Below are positions 32,501 through 44,585 of a stretch of 64,000 bases of DNA, piece after piece. Position 1 is the stretch's first letter. Each line of letters begins with the position of its first letter. The stretch covers positions 1,364,001 through 1,428,000 of the forward strand of contig JAHRBS010000001.1 of the NCBI GenBank assembly GCA_024305745.1, given 5' to 3'. The notes beneath the pieces were generated by a model. It ran no database searches. It had not been told where the DNA came from and worked only from the letters and a program-made list of their open reading frames with translations. A program made the position numbers and the translations under genes. The stretch comes from Polyporus tsugae (Eukaryota; Basidiomycota; Agaricomycetes; Polyporales; Polyporaceae).

Positions 32501-33342
32501 TCCACAAGTTTGATGGGGTGGTCGTAGGGCTTGCGAGTTGGCATCCGTTCTGAAGCTGTCTTGGAAAACACATTGCCATACTGGTGGTAGTAGGCTGGTA
32601 CATGATTAGACCAGTAGTCCTTATCTTGGCTCCCGGACACCAGTGTTCCTTCCTTCTTCTCCTCGATCCGTGTTCGCAGAGCGCGGGCATCAGGGTCATC
32701 GGAAAACTGCATCCAATGCACAAACTGTTCCGTACTATCCCAGGGTTCAGGATTTAGTTGGCCATAGTTGTCATGTGCAAACTCCTCTAGTCGGGGTTCA
32801 TCTACCGTTCGTACTTCCTCTTTCTGCACTGAAACTGACCTAGGCAGGCAAGTGTGAGGGCACTGTGTAAACTCTACTCGACCAGCCTTCCAGTCGACTT
32901 CAGGGTTGTGTTCCCGAAGGAATGTCATGCCAATGATGATATCCCGGTTTCCTATATTTGTGACCAGGAAGGACTGCCAACTAGTATGTTTCTCGATTGT
33001 GACAAGGCACCGGACATAGTGAGTAATTAAGCCCTTCTTGTTCTCCGTTGTGTCGGCATTGAATACTCGTATTTCTCGTGAGAGGCGTCGTAGCTCTAGG
33101 CCATGTTCCTGCACAAACCGATAGTGTGCAAAACTTGAGTAGGCTCCACAGTCCATGAGCCCTTCTGACTGGATTTCATGCATACCTTGCCTGAGGGTGA
33201 GTTTCAAATTGAGTGACTGTCGCTGTCTGCGTGACCAAGCAAGATATACATAACTCAATTTGGGTACAAATGACTCCTCTAGGTGGTTTACACTACTAGT
33301 ACATATGGATCGGATGTTACGGCCAGTCCCTGTTACATCCAC
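29566..33342 (-). pseudogene. Decayed pol of family B (protease, RT, RNase H, integrase, chromodomain)
   Basis: Read on the minus strand from 33342 downwards. Protease region: the expected D-S-G-A is LMDCGAYSSF. Reverse transcriptase: WGYNNVRI is followed by TGA, and the YxDD box has become YIDNIL, losing a catalytic Asp. RNase H (KELLAIIHTLEEYCHYLEG) and the integrase zinc module (HHDTTLAGHPG..CDTCQQNKAS) are recognisable, then another stop; the integrase core is broken across frames. A chromodomain with FEVEKILDSKTYYGYV, a stop, then [17 protein letters not shown] closes the region. Several stops are CGA to TGA, fitting CpG decay. A different subfamily from element A by sequence. Confidence 0.85.
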
Positions 33343-34972
33343 TAGAGAAAATCCTGCTTGTTGGTCTCGACGATCCGTGCAGCGGTCTCCTGGTGCTCTT
33401 GCTTGCTTCTGAGTTCAAACTCCTTGAGCGTGTTGACTACAAACTCCATTTTGTCTCGGTCTTCAGCCTTGGCTTCTTCTTCGACAGTGCATATCTTGGT
33501 TGGTGCAACACCCTTGCCCTTGAAGTTGGGGAGCTCGTAGTAGCCCTTGTATACCAGGTTACGACACTTGGTGCCAGACTTGTATGGGTGTTTGCCACAC
33601 TGGAGGCACATCTTCTTGGCCAACCAGTCTTCCTGTTCCTTGGAGAGCTTCTCCGGCTTGTGCATTGCATCAATGTCCATGGTGTCGGGATCTCTGGCAG
33701 CTCTTGAAGAGGAGGCAGCCTTGTGGTACTTGTTTCCTCAGTAGTCCATCTCAATCCCAAGTACCCAATCCAGGAAGTTCTCCCACTTCGTGGGGACTGT
33801 AAACAATGACAAGGAGCAGTGGATGATCATAGTGGTACGGAGATCACCCTTGCACTAAGCATCAATACAATGAATGAGCTCCACATCAGAGTAACCAGAC
33901 TTGATGGCAAAATGGCAGAAGTTCTCCGCAAACAAGGCAAGGGACAAGTGGAACTTGGCACACAGTTCCTCCAAAGATTGCTGAGCAGACTTCTCTAGTG
34001 CTAGTTCCCGGTATCCGCTCTTGAGCCGGTCGACGAAACTGGTCCAGGTGTCAAGGTAGGTGTTGTCTGCGGCTTTTGGGCATAGTCATCCATGTACGAC
34101 TGGGCTCCTCCTTCCAAGAACAATAAAGCGGTGGTGATCTTGTCATTGTCCATCATGATGTTCTGGTACTGGAACCAAATGCCAAGTTTCTAGAACCATT
34201 GCTCCACCATAAGATCTGGGGTTTTGCCTTTAAACTTGGGAGGGTCCGTGATTCTAGGCCGGTGAGTGTTGTGCGATAGGACGGTTGCCGGGGCCGTGTG
34301 GGTAGGTGCCATGGTTGGGTGAGCAATGAGGGAAGCAACTTGTGTTTTCAGTTCCTTGATCGCCTCAATGAGCATCATAGTGTTGGTGTTGAGGACATCC
34401 ATCTCCATTTTGAGGACTTCCCTCTCGGCCTTGAGCATATCATTCTCCATTTCCAAGTCACGACAGCGGGACTCCAGGTCGTCTATGGCTTCGTGGAACT
34501 TTGTGTGGGTGACACACCTTTTCTGCTGGGCTTGGAGTTTGTGGATGTCGATGGCGGTTGAGTTCCGGTATTCGTACATTTTGTTCCCTAACTGGTTGTA
34601 AGCTCCTATGATGTCTTGCCTGATCATATCGTTCATTACGGCTAGGATCCAGTCGATGTACTCGGTGTCTATTTCGTAGTGTGTCCCGGATGCTCGGACT
34701 GCCTCTGCGAGCGTGTTGTATGGTTTACCCTGAAATATCCAGCTTGTTGGAGTCTGTATAGGTTCAAGGGTCGGTGTTGGTGACGGCGGGTGTGTGGGGT
34801 GTTGTGAGGTTGGCCGGGGGGTTGTTTCCATTTCAAGCGGATTCTTTCCTCCGCTGGGTGGTGTGTGCGGTTCCTCGGGCCCGAAGGCATCCGTTGAGAG
34901 AACTTCAAAGCGAGACATAATGTATTCCAAACTCCGGGGTTTTGTTGTACCAAAGGGAAGACTACAAGACAA
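33342..34972 (-). pseudogene. Decayed gag of family B
   Basis: The 5' part (34972-34190) is open for ~260 codons: an N-terminal P/T-rich region, a predicted coiled coil (ESRCRDLEMENDMLKAER and onwards), and a C-terminal PPKFKGKTPDLMVEQWF like the capsid start of Ty3/Gypsy gag. It is followed by stops over ~500 nt, then an open stretch (33680-33342) beginning MDIDAMHKPEKLS with the zinc-knuckle-like CLQCGKHPYKSGTKC. Product is certainly interrupted. Confidence 0.78.
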
Positions 34973-35711
34973 TCCAGTCTAAGTACCCAAACTTGTCTAG
35001 CTCAACAATTGTGTTCGCTACTCTAGAGAAATGTTGTCCTAAACCCGAAAACTTTATCTTTCCAAACTCCTTGCAGAACCAGTCAATCCTCTGTTGTTGA
35101 CTGCGGGTCCAGTTGCATCCGCTGTGGTTGATATTGTCGCTGATCCACTCGAGTTGGTCGCTGATGCGTTGGATGGCTAGACAATGGTCGTGCGGAAGGT
35201 TGTCGAGTAGCACCTTGCGGTTGAAGATGGCTTGGAGGCGCTTGAGGATGGCATGTGCCTTGGTCTCGATGATAGCCAGGTGGTCGTTGACGTCAGTGCG
35301 GGTGAAAGCTGGGAGTGGTGCAGCAGAGATGCAGCACACAAGGGAGATAGGTAGTGGTAGGACAGGGTTGGTAGCGTGGGTGTGGGTGCCTGGATGCGGG
35401 GTACGTTGGGCAAAGGTCGGGCGTAGGGGACAGATTGAGGCAGAGCCTTGCAATGAGGGACCAGAGGTGCGTGCTCCAGAAGGCGGTAGCGAAGGCGATC
35501 CTCAGCAGAGTCCACAAGTATGCAGGATATCTGGTCCTGGACTGGGAGATGACTGTGCCTCTTGAAGTGGTGATGGGTAACCTCCTGGAGGTCTTGCTCC
35601 TCGGAAGGAATGGGGGATGATAAATGTGTATAAAACTCCTAGGGGGAAGAGAGACGGCTGGCTAGTGACTTGGGCACTGAACCAGGGGCCTAGGTGTGAG
35701 ATTCTGTCTAA
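34973..35711 (-). other. Leader of family B element
   Basis: 739 nt between the 5' LTR and gag. It starts TTAGACAGAATC directly after the LTR, where a primer-binding site should be; I could not match it to a named tRNA. Open frames here are short and not family-like. Confidence 0.5.
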
Positions 35712-36128
35712 TGTTACAGCCAAATGACCATGCCACAAAACAAACAAAGGTAAGGGCTCACTAATGGAGACACACAGAGGGTGACAACAGAAGTAGCAAA
35801 TAGATTGGCCTAGACTAGAAGGCAGAGGATGGCAGGGGCTGTTAAGCTGCCTACAGATGATGGGGAGCGAACAAGAGACAGAATCTAAGGGCTCTTAGCC
35901 CACATCACAGCCCTTATATACTATACATGACAGGTGCACAGACCACCTGGCTTCAGGGCAGGCTTAGGCACTGATGGCAGGTGGGCCAGTCCAAAAGAAG
36001 AACAAAGAGGTAAGTACTATTACATAATGATGATCAGTGTCTGGTATAAAGTCTGGAAGTGGGTGACCCCTGAGTTAGGATTGGTGGCTGTGACTGTGGT
36101 ACCAAATGTGGCGCAAAAACCCGTGACA
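35712..36128 (-). repeat. 5' LTR of family B element
   Basis: 417 bp partner of 29138-29554, with the same TGTTACAGC and GTGACA ends in window orientation. Confidence 0.88.
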
Positions 36129-36539
36129 GTCTCTCAGAAACTGGTGGATCAGTACGCTGGCCCGTATCCGGTTGTACGCAAGGTGGGCAATCTAGCTTAC
36201 GAGCTCAGACTCCCCAAGGACCTTGTAATCCACCCAGTATCCCACGTCTCTCTCTTGCTTCCACACAAGGAGAGTTGACTCCCCGGTCATCATCTGGCAG
36301 AGCCAGCGGCAATTGAGGTGGAGGGGGAGGAAGAGCATGAAGTGGAGGAAGTGGGAGAAGTGTTGGAGTCACAGCGGTATCGGCAGTGAAAGAAACTGCA
36401 GTACCTCGTACACTAGAAGGGTTGGGGCCCTGAACACGACAGCTGGGAGGATGCAGTGGACCTTACAAACGCGCCACAACTCGTGCAGAAATTCCATTCA
36501 ACGCACGCAGAGGCACCTTGTCCTCTCAAGAAGACTTAG
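36129..36539 (+). pseudogene. C-terminal pol remnant of an older family A element
   Basis: Begins mid-codon-region at VSQKLVDQYAGPY and matches the end of family A pol through the chromodomain to the KKT stop region. Compared with the intact copies it carries stops from G-to-A or C-to-T changes: AGTCGA to AGTTGA at ~36276, TGGAAG to TGAAAG and TGGAAG to TAGAAG in the chromodomain. Its left edge is exactly the family B LTR. Could be the distal part of A-prime, with the middle lost. Confidence 0.83.
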
Positions 36540-36571
36540 TCATGAAGGCACGACCCTTAGGAGGGGGGTAT

Positions 36572-37024
36572 TGTCATCAATGTTCCATTCGGCGCCTGCT
36601 ACCAGCGCCTTGGTTTCCTTTTCCGGACGATCTACTTCTCATGTTGTACTTATTGTTCTCTGTTGCATTGTATCTCGTCCTTTGTTCTTTAGCACAATAG
36701 CTCCTTATTGTTCATAGTCGCTATTGTTCTGTTTCCATTGTTCACCCGTGTTCATAGTTACCTATTGTCACCAGGTTCCCATTGTCCTCTATACGTATAT
36801 AAAGACCTGTACTTCGCTGCCTGGAGACCTCAGTTTTGACCTCTTGTCTCCAGGTAAGCCTCACTGTATTTCACTCATAGACACCTACTTACTCAATACA
36901 TCTTGTCTCCAGCCCTGACCGTTGAGCCTTGCTCCACCCTTGCTGCACAAGTGCTCATTGATGCCCTTGGCCTGTGCTTGTCTCGTAAGTCTCCCTGGTC
37001 CTTACTCAACGGCCAGTTGTAACA
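36572..37024 (+). repeat. 3' LTR of the older family A element
   Basis: 453 bp, TGTCATCAATG to GTTGTAACA, preceded by polypurine tract AGGAGGGGGG. Similar to the LTR at 27546 along its whole length, including the U5 part that the left palindrome LTR lacks. Followed by GGATC, with no matching duplication found elsewhere. Confidence 0.85.
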
Positions 37025-37296
37025 GGATCACGATGTATGTAAAGAAATAAATTGATTTGTGGCATATAACATATTTTAAGTACAGCTATCAGAGGATGAG
37101 GTGCGCGAAGTGAGTGCAGCAGAAGCGGCTTCGGGGGTGCGGTGCTCCTCTGGAGTAGCACCGGCGATTCAGCTCGATTCAGTCAGAATCGTTGCTTCGC
37201 CTGTCCCGAAGCGAGTCCCGAAGCGATTCCTCGAAGCGACCACCGAATCGCCATCTTTGACTACCCCTAATGACACTGATTAGCTGCAAGCGGTTA

Positions 37297-37766
37297 TTAG
37301 AAGAGATCGACTGCCATCTTTTCGTCCCAATAAAGGTCAGCAACGGAGACTAGCAAGCGGTCCATCCAGGACGCGACAAGTTCGTTCATAACCTTCTTCC
37401 GCGCCTTCTCGTCTGAATCGTTCTGGTCTTCTTGAGTCCCTAGATAAAAATGGATGGTAGGGACCAAGGAACAACTATGATGATCTGGACGCACATTTTC
37501 GAGGATTTCTCATTGCGTTGTTCTGGCCGGGTGTGGTAGACGTAAGATAAAGGTAAATCGGTACGTCGGGGTCTCGTGTAGGTGGAATGGTAAGAAAGCC
37601 GGCCCTCCTTCCGCCACCTAGAAGGCGAGTGGTTGGAGAGCGGGGGGGTGACAATTGCCGAGGCTCCTCAGCCATCGTCGTGGTGTTTGGGAGAATTAGT
37701 CTCGCTGCTAGCCACAGTCTCAAGGAAGGCACTGGGCAAAATAGACTCACGTATATTTGAGGTCAT
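37297..37766 (-). CDS. Small protein of unknown function
   Basis: Inferred exons: 37766-37751, 37704-37495, 37439-37297, joining to 122 residues; introns of 46 and 55 nt have good GT..AG ends. The product begins MTSNIPRLILPNTTTMAEEP, with an S/P/R-rich middle and a helical C-terminus (KARKKVMNELVASWMDRLL, then ADLYWDEKMAVDLF). I do not recognise the family, and no signal peptide or membrane segment is seen. An alternative start is the ATG at 37675, giving ~102 residues. It sits only ~270 bp from the retrotransposon cluster. Moderate confidence that it is a gene, because the two junctions join open frames; no functional guess is justified. Confidence 0.5.
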
Positions 37767-39725
<1,959 letters not shown>

Positions 39726-39987
39726 ATGACCTAAAGATACTGTCGAGCACACCTAAACTCGAATGTATCTGTATCATGACCTTGTACTGGGGCGCTGGAA
39801 GAACTTCACTCGGGCAAAGCATAGATGTATTACAGCGTGTTGCAGCGAGATATGTTCTATGCGTAGCGTTGCGTCGTGTGCTAAACATTATTGTCAAACC
39901 ATGCATGAGAACTAGTCATACGTGTCAGTAGAGTGACATAAATTGAAGCGTGTTTGCGGATGCTCACTAAGGTATGGCTAAAACTTA

Positions 39988-40904
39988 TCACGAAACCAGT
40001 TTCTCAGGTGGGATGGTCCTGCGAGGAGCAGCCTTGTTTGCATCAGGGGGGATGTCCGAGGTCGGAAGTTGCACCAGCGCATAGCTCGCGAGGCCCAAGA
40101 CTTATGGGTCGATTAGAACCGCGATAATGAACCCCAACAGTAGACAGACTCACCATAGCCCGTAAATTTCTCGAATGGACTGTGGAAGTAAACGCTGGTC
40201 GTGTACAAGGCCACCAAGGACACGGCGATGACGACGCTGGTAAATGCAACGCCTGCCTTGTGAGAGGACGGCCAAGAGCGGCCCCTAGACTGCCTTGCGA
40301 AAGACCACCGGAGCTGGTCGAGAAGGAAGAGAGTGGAGAATGTGAGAAGGAAGACGTGCCCCGACACGTCGTGGCCTTTGCGCAACCTTGGGGTTCCCGT
40401 CCATTCACCGTCCGGAATCAGGATGGCTGCGGGAAAGAGAGATGGATGTGTGGCGAGGGAGACGGTTGACCTTCTGAAGCAATATTCCTGGGGGATTGTA
40501 ACGGCAGCGCCTGAGGGTAAGTGGAGGGTACATTCGCCCCCGGTGGATGAAGTGAGGCGTTCAAATACTGGAGGACCGAAGAACCAGGAGGTGAATGCGA
40601 GCCATACAGTGGTTGCGAGGGCAAACTGAACAATGCGTCGTCGGCTCCGCGCTGTGGACGGGCTGGTCATGTAGAGAAAGAGGAAAGCCGAGGTCGTCCA
40701 TAGCCAGAGCTTCTTGGTGAAGTAGATGTTCAACGGGTTCTTCTTGGATGCGAAGTAATGAGTCGCGTGGAGATGGTGGGGAAGCGCGGTGACGAGCGGG
40801 TTTGAGGTGTCGAGGTATGTGTCGTAGACGACAGAGTATATGGTGCCAACGAGGACGATGGAAGCAGTCGCTGTGACGGCGAGCAAGCGTATGGAGGAAA
40901 GCAT
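39988..40904 (-). CDS. FIT/Scs3-family ER membrane protein (lipid droplet formation)
   Basis: Fat-storage-inducing transmembrane family; members act in the ER as lipid/acyl-CoA diphosphatases affecting lipid droplet budding and phospholipid metabolism. Inferred exons: 40904-40154 and 40100-39988, joining to 287 residues. About six hydrophobic segments are visible: residues 7-28, 68-80, 91-110, 182-196, 218-236 and a final one around [10 protein letters not shown]. The family's two histidines are present: H178 in RKGHDVSGHVFLL and H241 in VYFHSPFEKFTGY. PxxxxKxNPLNIYFTKKLW near 56 matches the N-terminal region. The tail is short and charged, ending in PPEKLVS. Tail to tail with hem2 across ~260 bp. 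Confidence 0.87.
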
Positions 40905-41302
40905 GGGGGTGGAGGAAAGGAATGCTCGTACTCTCCCGCACTGCAGTACATGAGTAGCACACGCTGCTGCTCCAGCGCCTCTTCAACGCACTGCCGCGCC
41001 CTGGGCTATATGTATGGCATTCAAATGGCATTCACATAAATTGAAGCAAGGTGCGGCTCCGTCGCTCGACTCTGGCGGACGAAAAGTAGGCGATGTACGG
41101 CTGATGATATTACATTAATTTTCCTTTCCATTTTGTCTACTTTACACTATCCCAGTCGATGTCCTGCCAATTCGTAGCTTTTGGCCAACGAATCGATCAC
41201 CGGGACCATACAGGTGACACCCTCGCCAGTTTGACCGCAGCCTGTGAGTGTCAGTACCTTCTACACATTGAACTATGGGACGATAGTGAGAATGATGATG
41301 TA

Positions 41303-42120
41303 TTATGGACACCGGAAGACGCTCACCGCAGATAAGTACGACTCGGCGACTACACGCGCACGAGCATTGAGGCTTAGCTTCATCTCGCTGATCTCCTTGT
41401 CTACTTCCTCCATGAACCTAAACAGTACGTTCAGTAGGGCACGCATAACGCGGACAAGGCAGGACGCAACTGGATAATGAAATCGACAATCTTGTGCTTG
41501 AGCATGGTGTCCGTATGGTGGTTCGTGATCAGGAATGAGATGTCGTAGCCCTGCACAGGGCAGAGCTCAAGCAGCCATATCAGCCATAGATATTGAAAGC
41601 AGGCGACACACCTTGACCGGCTTTCTCCTAAGGACAATGAAGCTCTCCGCGCGCTGCATCATGAACCGGGTAAACTTGTGGCACAGTATCCGTTCAATCT
41701 CGTCTGCTTGTTTGATCTTGATGCTTATCCGCACGGAGTTGACAGATGGCTCGACGAGAACGCGCTCATTCTCGTTTCGTGAGATGATGAGGGGGTTCAA
41801 GAGGACTTCCTTTGAAGAGCTGCAAGTGTCCGGTGTCAAGTACGCTCCATACGGGGTCACCGGTGAATATCCACGTACGCTACCTCGACCTCGGGTTTGT
41901 TGTGCCGTTCTACGACCTGGGAGACGGTGAGGATGCTTGAATGGGGCCGGCGTTGGGACGAAGACGTACTTGAGATGAGAAGTCCTCGAGTGTGAGCGCA
42001 GCGGTGAGAGTCGACCTGACGGCGGCGAGGTATGGTCGTAGAACGTTGGACTAAGGTGGGTGCAACACAGAAATGAGGACTGATGTCGAGCTGTCCACGG
42101 GCCGCAAGCACACGCACCAT
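41303..42120 (-). CDS. arc19: Arp2/3 complex subunit 4 (ARPC4, p20)
   Basis: Structural subunit of the Arp2/3 complex, which nucleates branched actin. Inferred exons: 42120-42118 (only ATG), 42050-41970, 41916-41879, 41819-41612, 41550-41471, 41417-41303, joining to 174 residues. Family signatures throughout: [109 protein letters not shown]. The first intron directly follows the start codon. The 3' end is uncertain: reading through gives a stop at 41305-41303, while using a good GTGAGC donor at 41326 and an acceptor at 41242 would give a stop near 41197 and 181 residues. Divergent from the FKBP gene over 200 bp. Confidence 0.9.
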
Positions 42121-42320
42121 GATAGGGTTGATCGCTGGAGGCTGGTCGGGGTTGAGGACAGGCTCAGGCAGGGCGAGTAGTACTAGCAGGCCAGGAGGAT
42201 GTTCACGCGCATGCCCCGGCGTTGCCGGTCACGTGCATCCATCACTCGCTCAGTTCAATTTTTGGCGACGTTGCTCTCTTCAATTCAACTTGCCTCGCCC
42301 GGTTGCGAAAACTCAAAGAG

Positions 42321-43861
42321 ATGGCCGTCGCAGTCGCTCTCTGGTCCGTCTTCCATTCGCTTCGTCCGTCATACGGCGTCCTAACTGTGTTCGCAACTTT
42401 GCGTCGTGCAGGAGTCTCACGGTCACACCCGGTGACCCTACGGTCATTACTCCCCCAGCCGACCTCAGGATCACCAACGTCGCTCTCGGAGACGAAATTG
42501 CGAACGAGAACAGCCGCACTACCCTCAAGGTCACCTATCGCACCCCGGGTGCTGGTGCCGGCGATGAAGACGAAGACGAAGACGAAGACGAAGAAGACGA
42601 GGAGGAAGCCGGGAAGCCTGAAGAGCTCTCCACTGCCGTCCTGTGCTCCCTCACGTTTGGCAAAGTGCATGCTTATTCCTTCTATTTGCAACACGGTATT
42701 TGAACACTCCTTTGCTAGATCGAGCAAACCACAGTCAATATCGTCCTCAGCGAGGATGAAGAGTATCTATTCGAGCTCATCGGCAAGAAGTGAGTACATA
42801 TGTTATATCCGCTATGTCCTATGCTCAAGTTCAACAGCACCGTGCACTTGACGGGCAACTATATCGGTGCGTATTGACCAACAGCATATTTTCGTGCATG
42901 GTGATCGAAGCTCAGCGTGACCGCTGTAGACCAACGACCCCCAGACCAGGATCCTTACAGTGAAGAGGAGTCTGAGGATGACTTTGACCTGCGGGATGTG
43001 AGCTCAGATGTAGAGATCAACCCTGACGAGCTAGATATTCCAAGTGACGATGGAGGGTGCGTGCGCTTTGCATTAACCTTGAGCGGCGCCTGAATTCTTT
43101 GCAGGCGATTCGAGGAAAAGGAAGCACCCAAGAACGAGTCCAAGAAGCGTCCGCGTGAGCCCGACGCCATGGACACCCAGGAGCCGGGGCCGGAGCCGGA
43201 GGAAAACCTTTCCAAGTCGCAGAAGAAGAAGCTGAAGAAGCTGAAGGCTGCCAACGGCGGAGCGGTCGAGGCTCCCACGCCGGAGAAGTCTGATAAGACG
43301 AAGGAGAAGGCAAACAAGAAGGAGAAGGGCGACAAGAAGGTGAAAACTAAGGGCGGTGAGCCCAGAACGCTCCAAGGTGGTGTGCAGGTTGTCGACCACA
43401 AAGTTGGCACTGGCCCAATGGCCAAGTCGGGTCACTCGGTGTTGATGCGGTATATTGGGAAGCTGCAAAGCGGTAAGGTGTTCGACCAGAATATGAAGGG
43501 GTCACCCGTAAGTGGCCAACACTGAGTGCCAACCTCGTGACATTCGCTTACTATTCGCCTAGTTCAAGTTCCGTCTCGGCGAGGGCGAAGTGATCAAGGG
43601 TGTGTGATCATTCAAACGTTCAAACTTCTGTTGCACATTCTGCATATTTGACCATATTTGACTAGGTTGGGATGTGGGCATTGCGGGAATGCAGGTCGGC
43701 GGAGAGAGATTGTTAACCATCCCGGCTCCAATGGGATATGGCAAACAAGCCCAAGCAGGCATCCCTGCCAATTCGACCCTGATCTTCGGTGCGTCTTATC
43801 TCCCTCGAGCCTGTCCTAATCTAATGCCCTTTAAGAGGTCAAGCTTCTCGAGATCAAATAA
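42321..43861 (+). CDS. Nucleolar FKBP-type peptidyl-prolyl isomerase (Fpr3/Fpr4 type)
   Basis: Nuclear prolyl isomerase and histone chaperone family. Inferred exons: 42321-42343, 42412-42664, 42719-42789, 42838-42866, 42930-43056, 43105-43507, 43563-43599, 43666-43788, 43836-43861, joining to 363 residues. Domains: nucleoplasmin-like N-terminus ([42 protein letters not shown]), two acidic tracts ([13 protein letters not shown] near residue 60; [10 protein letters not shown]), a lysine-rich stretch with [11 protein letters not shown], and a C-terminal FKBP domain ([72 protein letters not shown]). Intron 1 uses a GTCCGT donor; the choice restores the conserved ALWS start. Nine exons in 1.5 kb. 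Confidence 0.93.
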
Positions 43862-44585
43862 GGTGTGCATCTGCCTCTGCCTTTGGTGGCCCTGGTTCTT
43901 GCTCGTGTTGGCATGATGTCAGTTTGACGGTGACTATGCCTCGTGCCCTCAAAAACTGTCAATAGCACTCATTCATGACGTTGTATGTATGACTTCATGT
44001 TTGAATACAAGTGGGGTTGAGCCGTCAGTTGTTGCCTCTTTTGTTCAAGGACTTGTAGACGTGGTATGTTATTCTATGCCCAAAGCTCTCGTATGTTGAC
44101 CTAGCGCGGTCAGCATCCTCACAGGGGGCCACTGGGATTGTGTATCCGCGTCTTGGAGATTCCCCTCTTGCCCCGATTTGTGCTCGTGGAATGTCCAAGT
44201 GGAATGTACCAGGTAACTCCTCTTCCGCTGACTCGGAGGTGATGGTGCAAGAGTTCATAAATGGCCTCATAATCGTTTCCTCTGCTTGTCATCCTAACCG
44301 CTTTTATGTCTGTATGGTAACAGTGATTGCTGATGATGCATCACTACTTAGTTAACACCATGGACGAGTCGCCATCACCGTCCGAGGGATGCTATCAGGC
44401 GTATCGAAGCTATGGGCTGGGCGCACCTGACGGACCCCGATTGGGCCGGTATTGGGGAATGACGACCTCCCGCGTCGGATCGCCGCGTCCTTCAAGTTCG
44501 TCACAGACCAACAATTGGGACGTTTGAAAGGCGATGACGTGGCCGCCAGAGAACCACCTATGCTTCTTGTACATCTACTCCCACT
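43862..44585. other. Intergenic region before the amine oxidase pseudogene
   Basis: 724 bp. No gene or repeat seen; probably the 3' end of the FKBP gene and a former promoter. Confidence 0.5.

Larger units (their letters stand above)
29138..36128 (-). mobile_element. Degenerate Ty3/Gypsy chromovirus (family B)
   Basis: A complete-length but decayed LTR retrotransposon on the minus strand: two 417-bp LTRs flank leader, gag with coiled coil and zinc knuckle, and pol ending in a chromodomain. Multiple in-frame stops and altered catalytic motifs make it non-autonomous. Flanking 5-mers are GCAAG (left) and GTCTC (right), so no target duplication remains. The left flank is an A LTR fragment and the right flank is A pol, so the ends have been rearranged after or during insertion. 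Confidence 0.88.

Noticed and set aside
41197..41242. Stretch that reads TGEGVTCMVPV, resembling an actin-family phosphate-loop segment, next to ARPC4
   Set aside because: It is in the wrong frame for the plausible ARPC4 junction and the spacing to the following LAG motif does not fit actins; likely chance.
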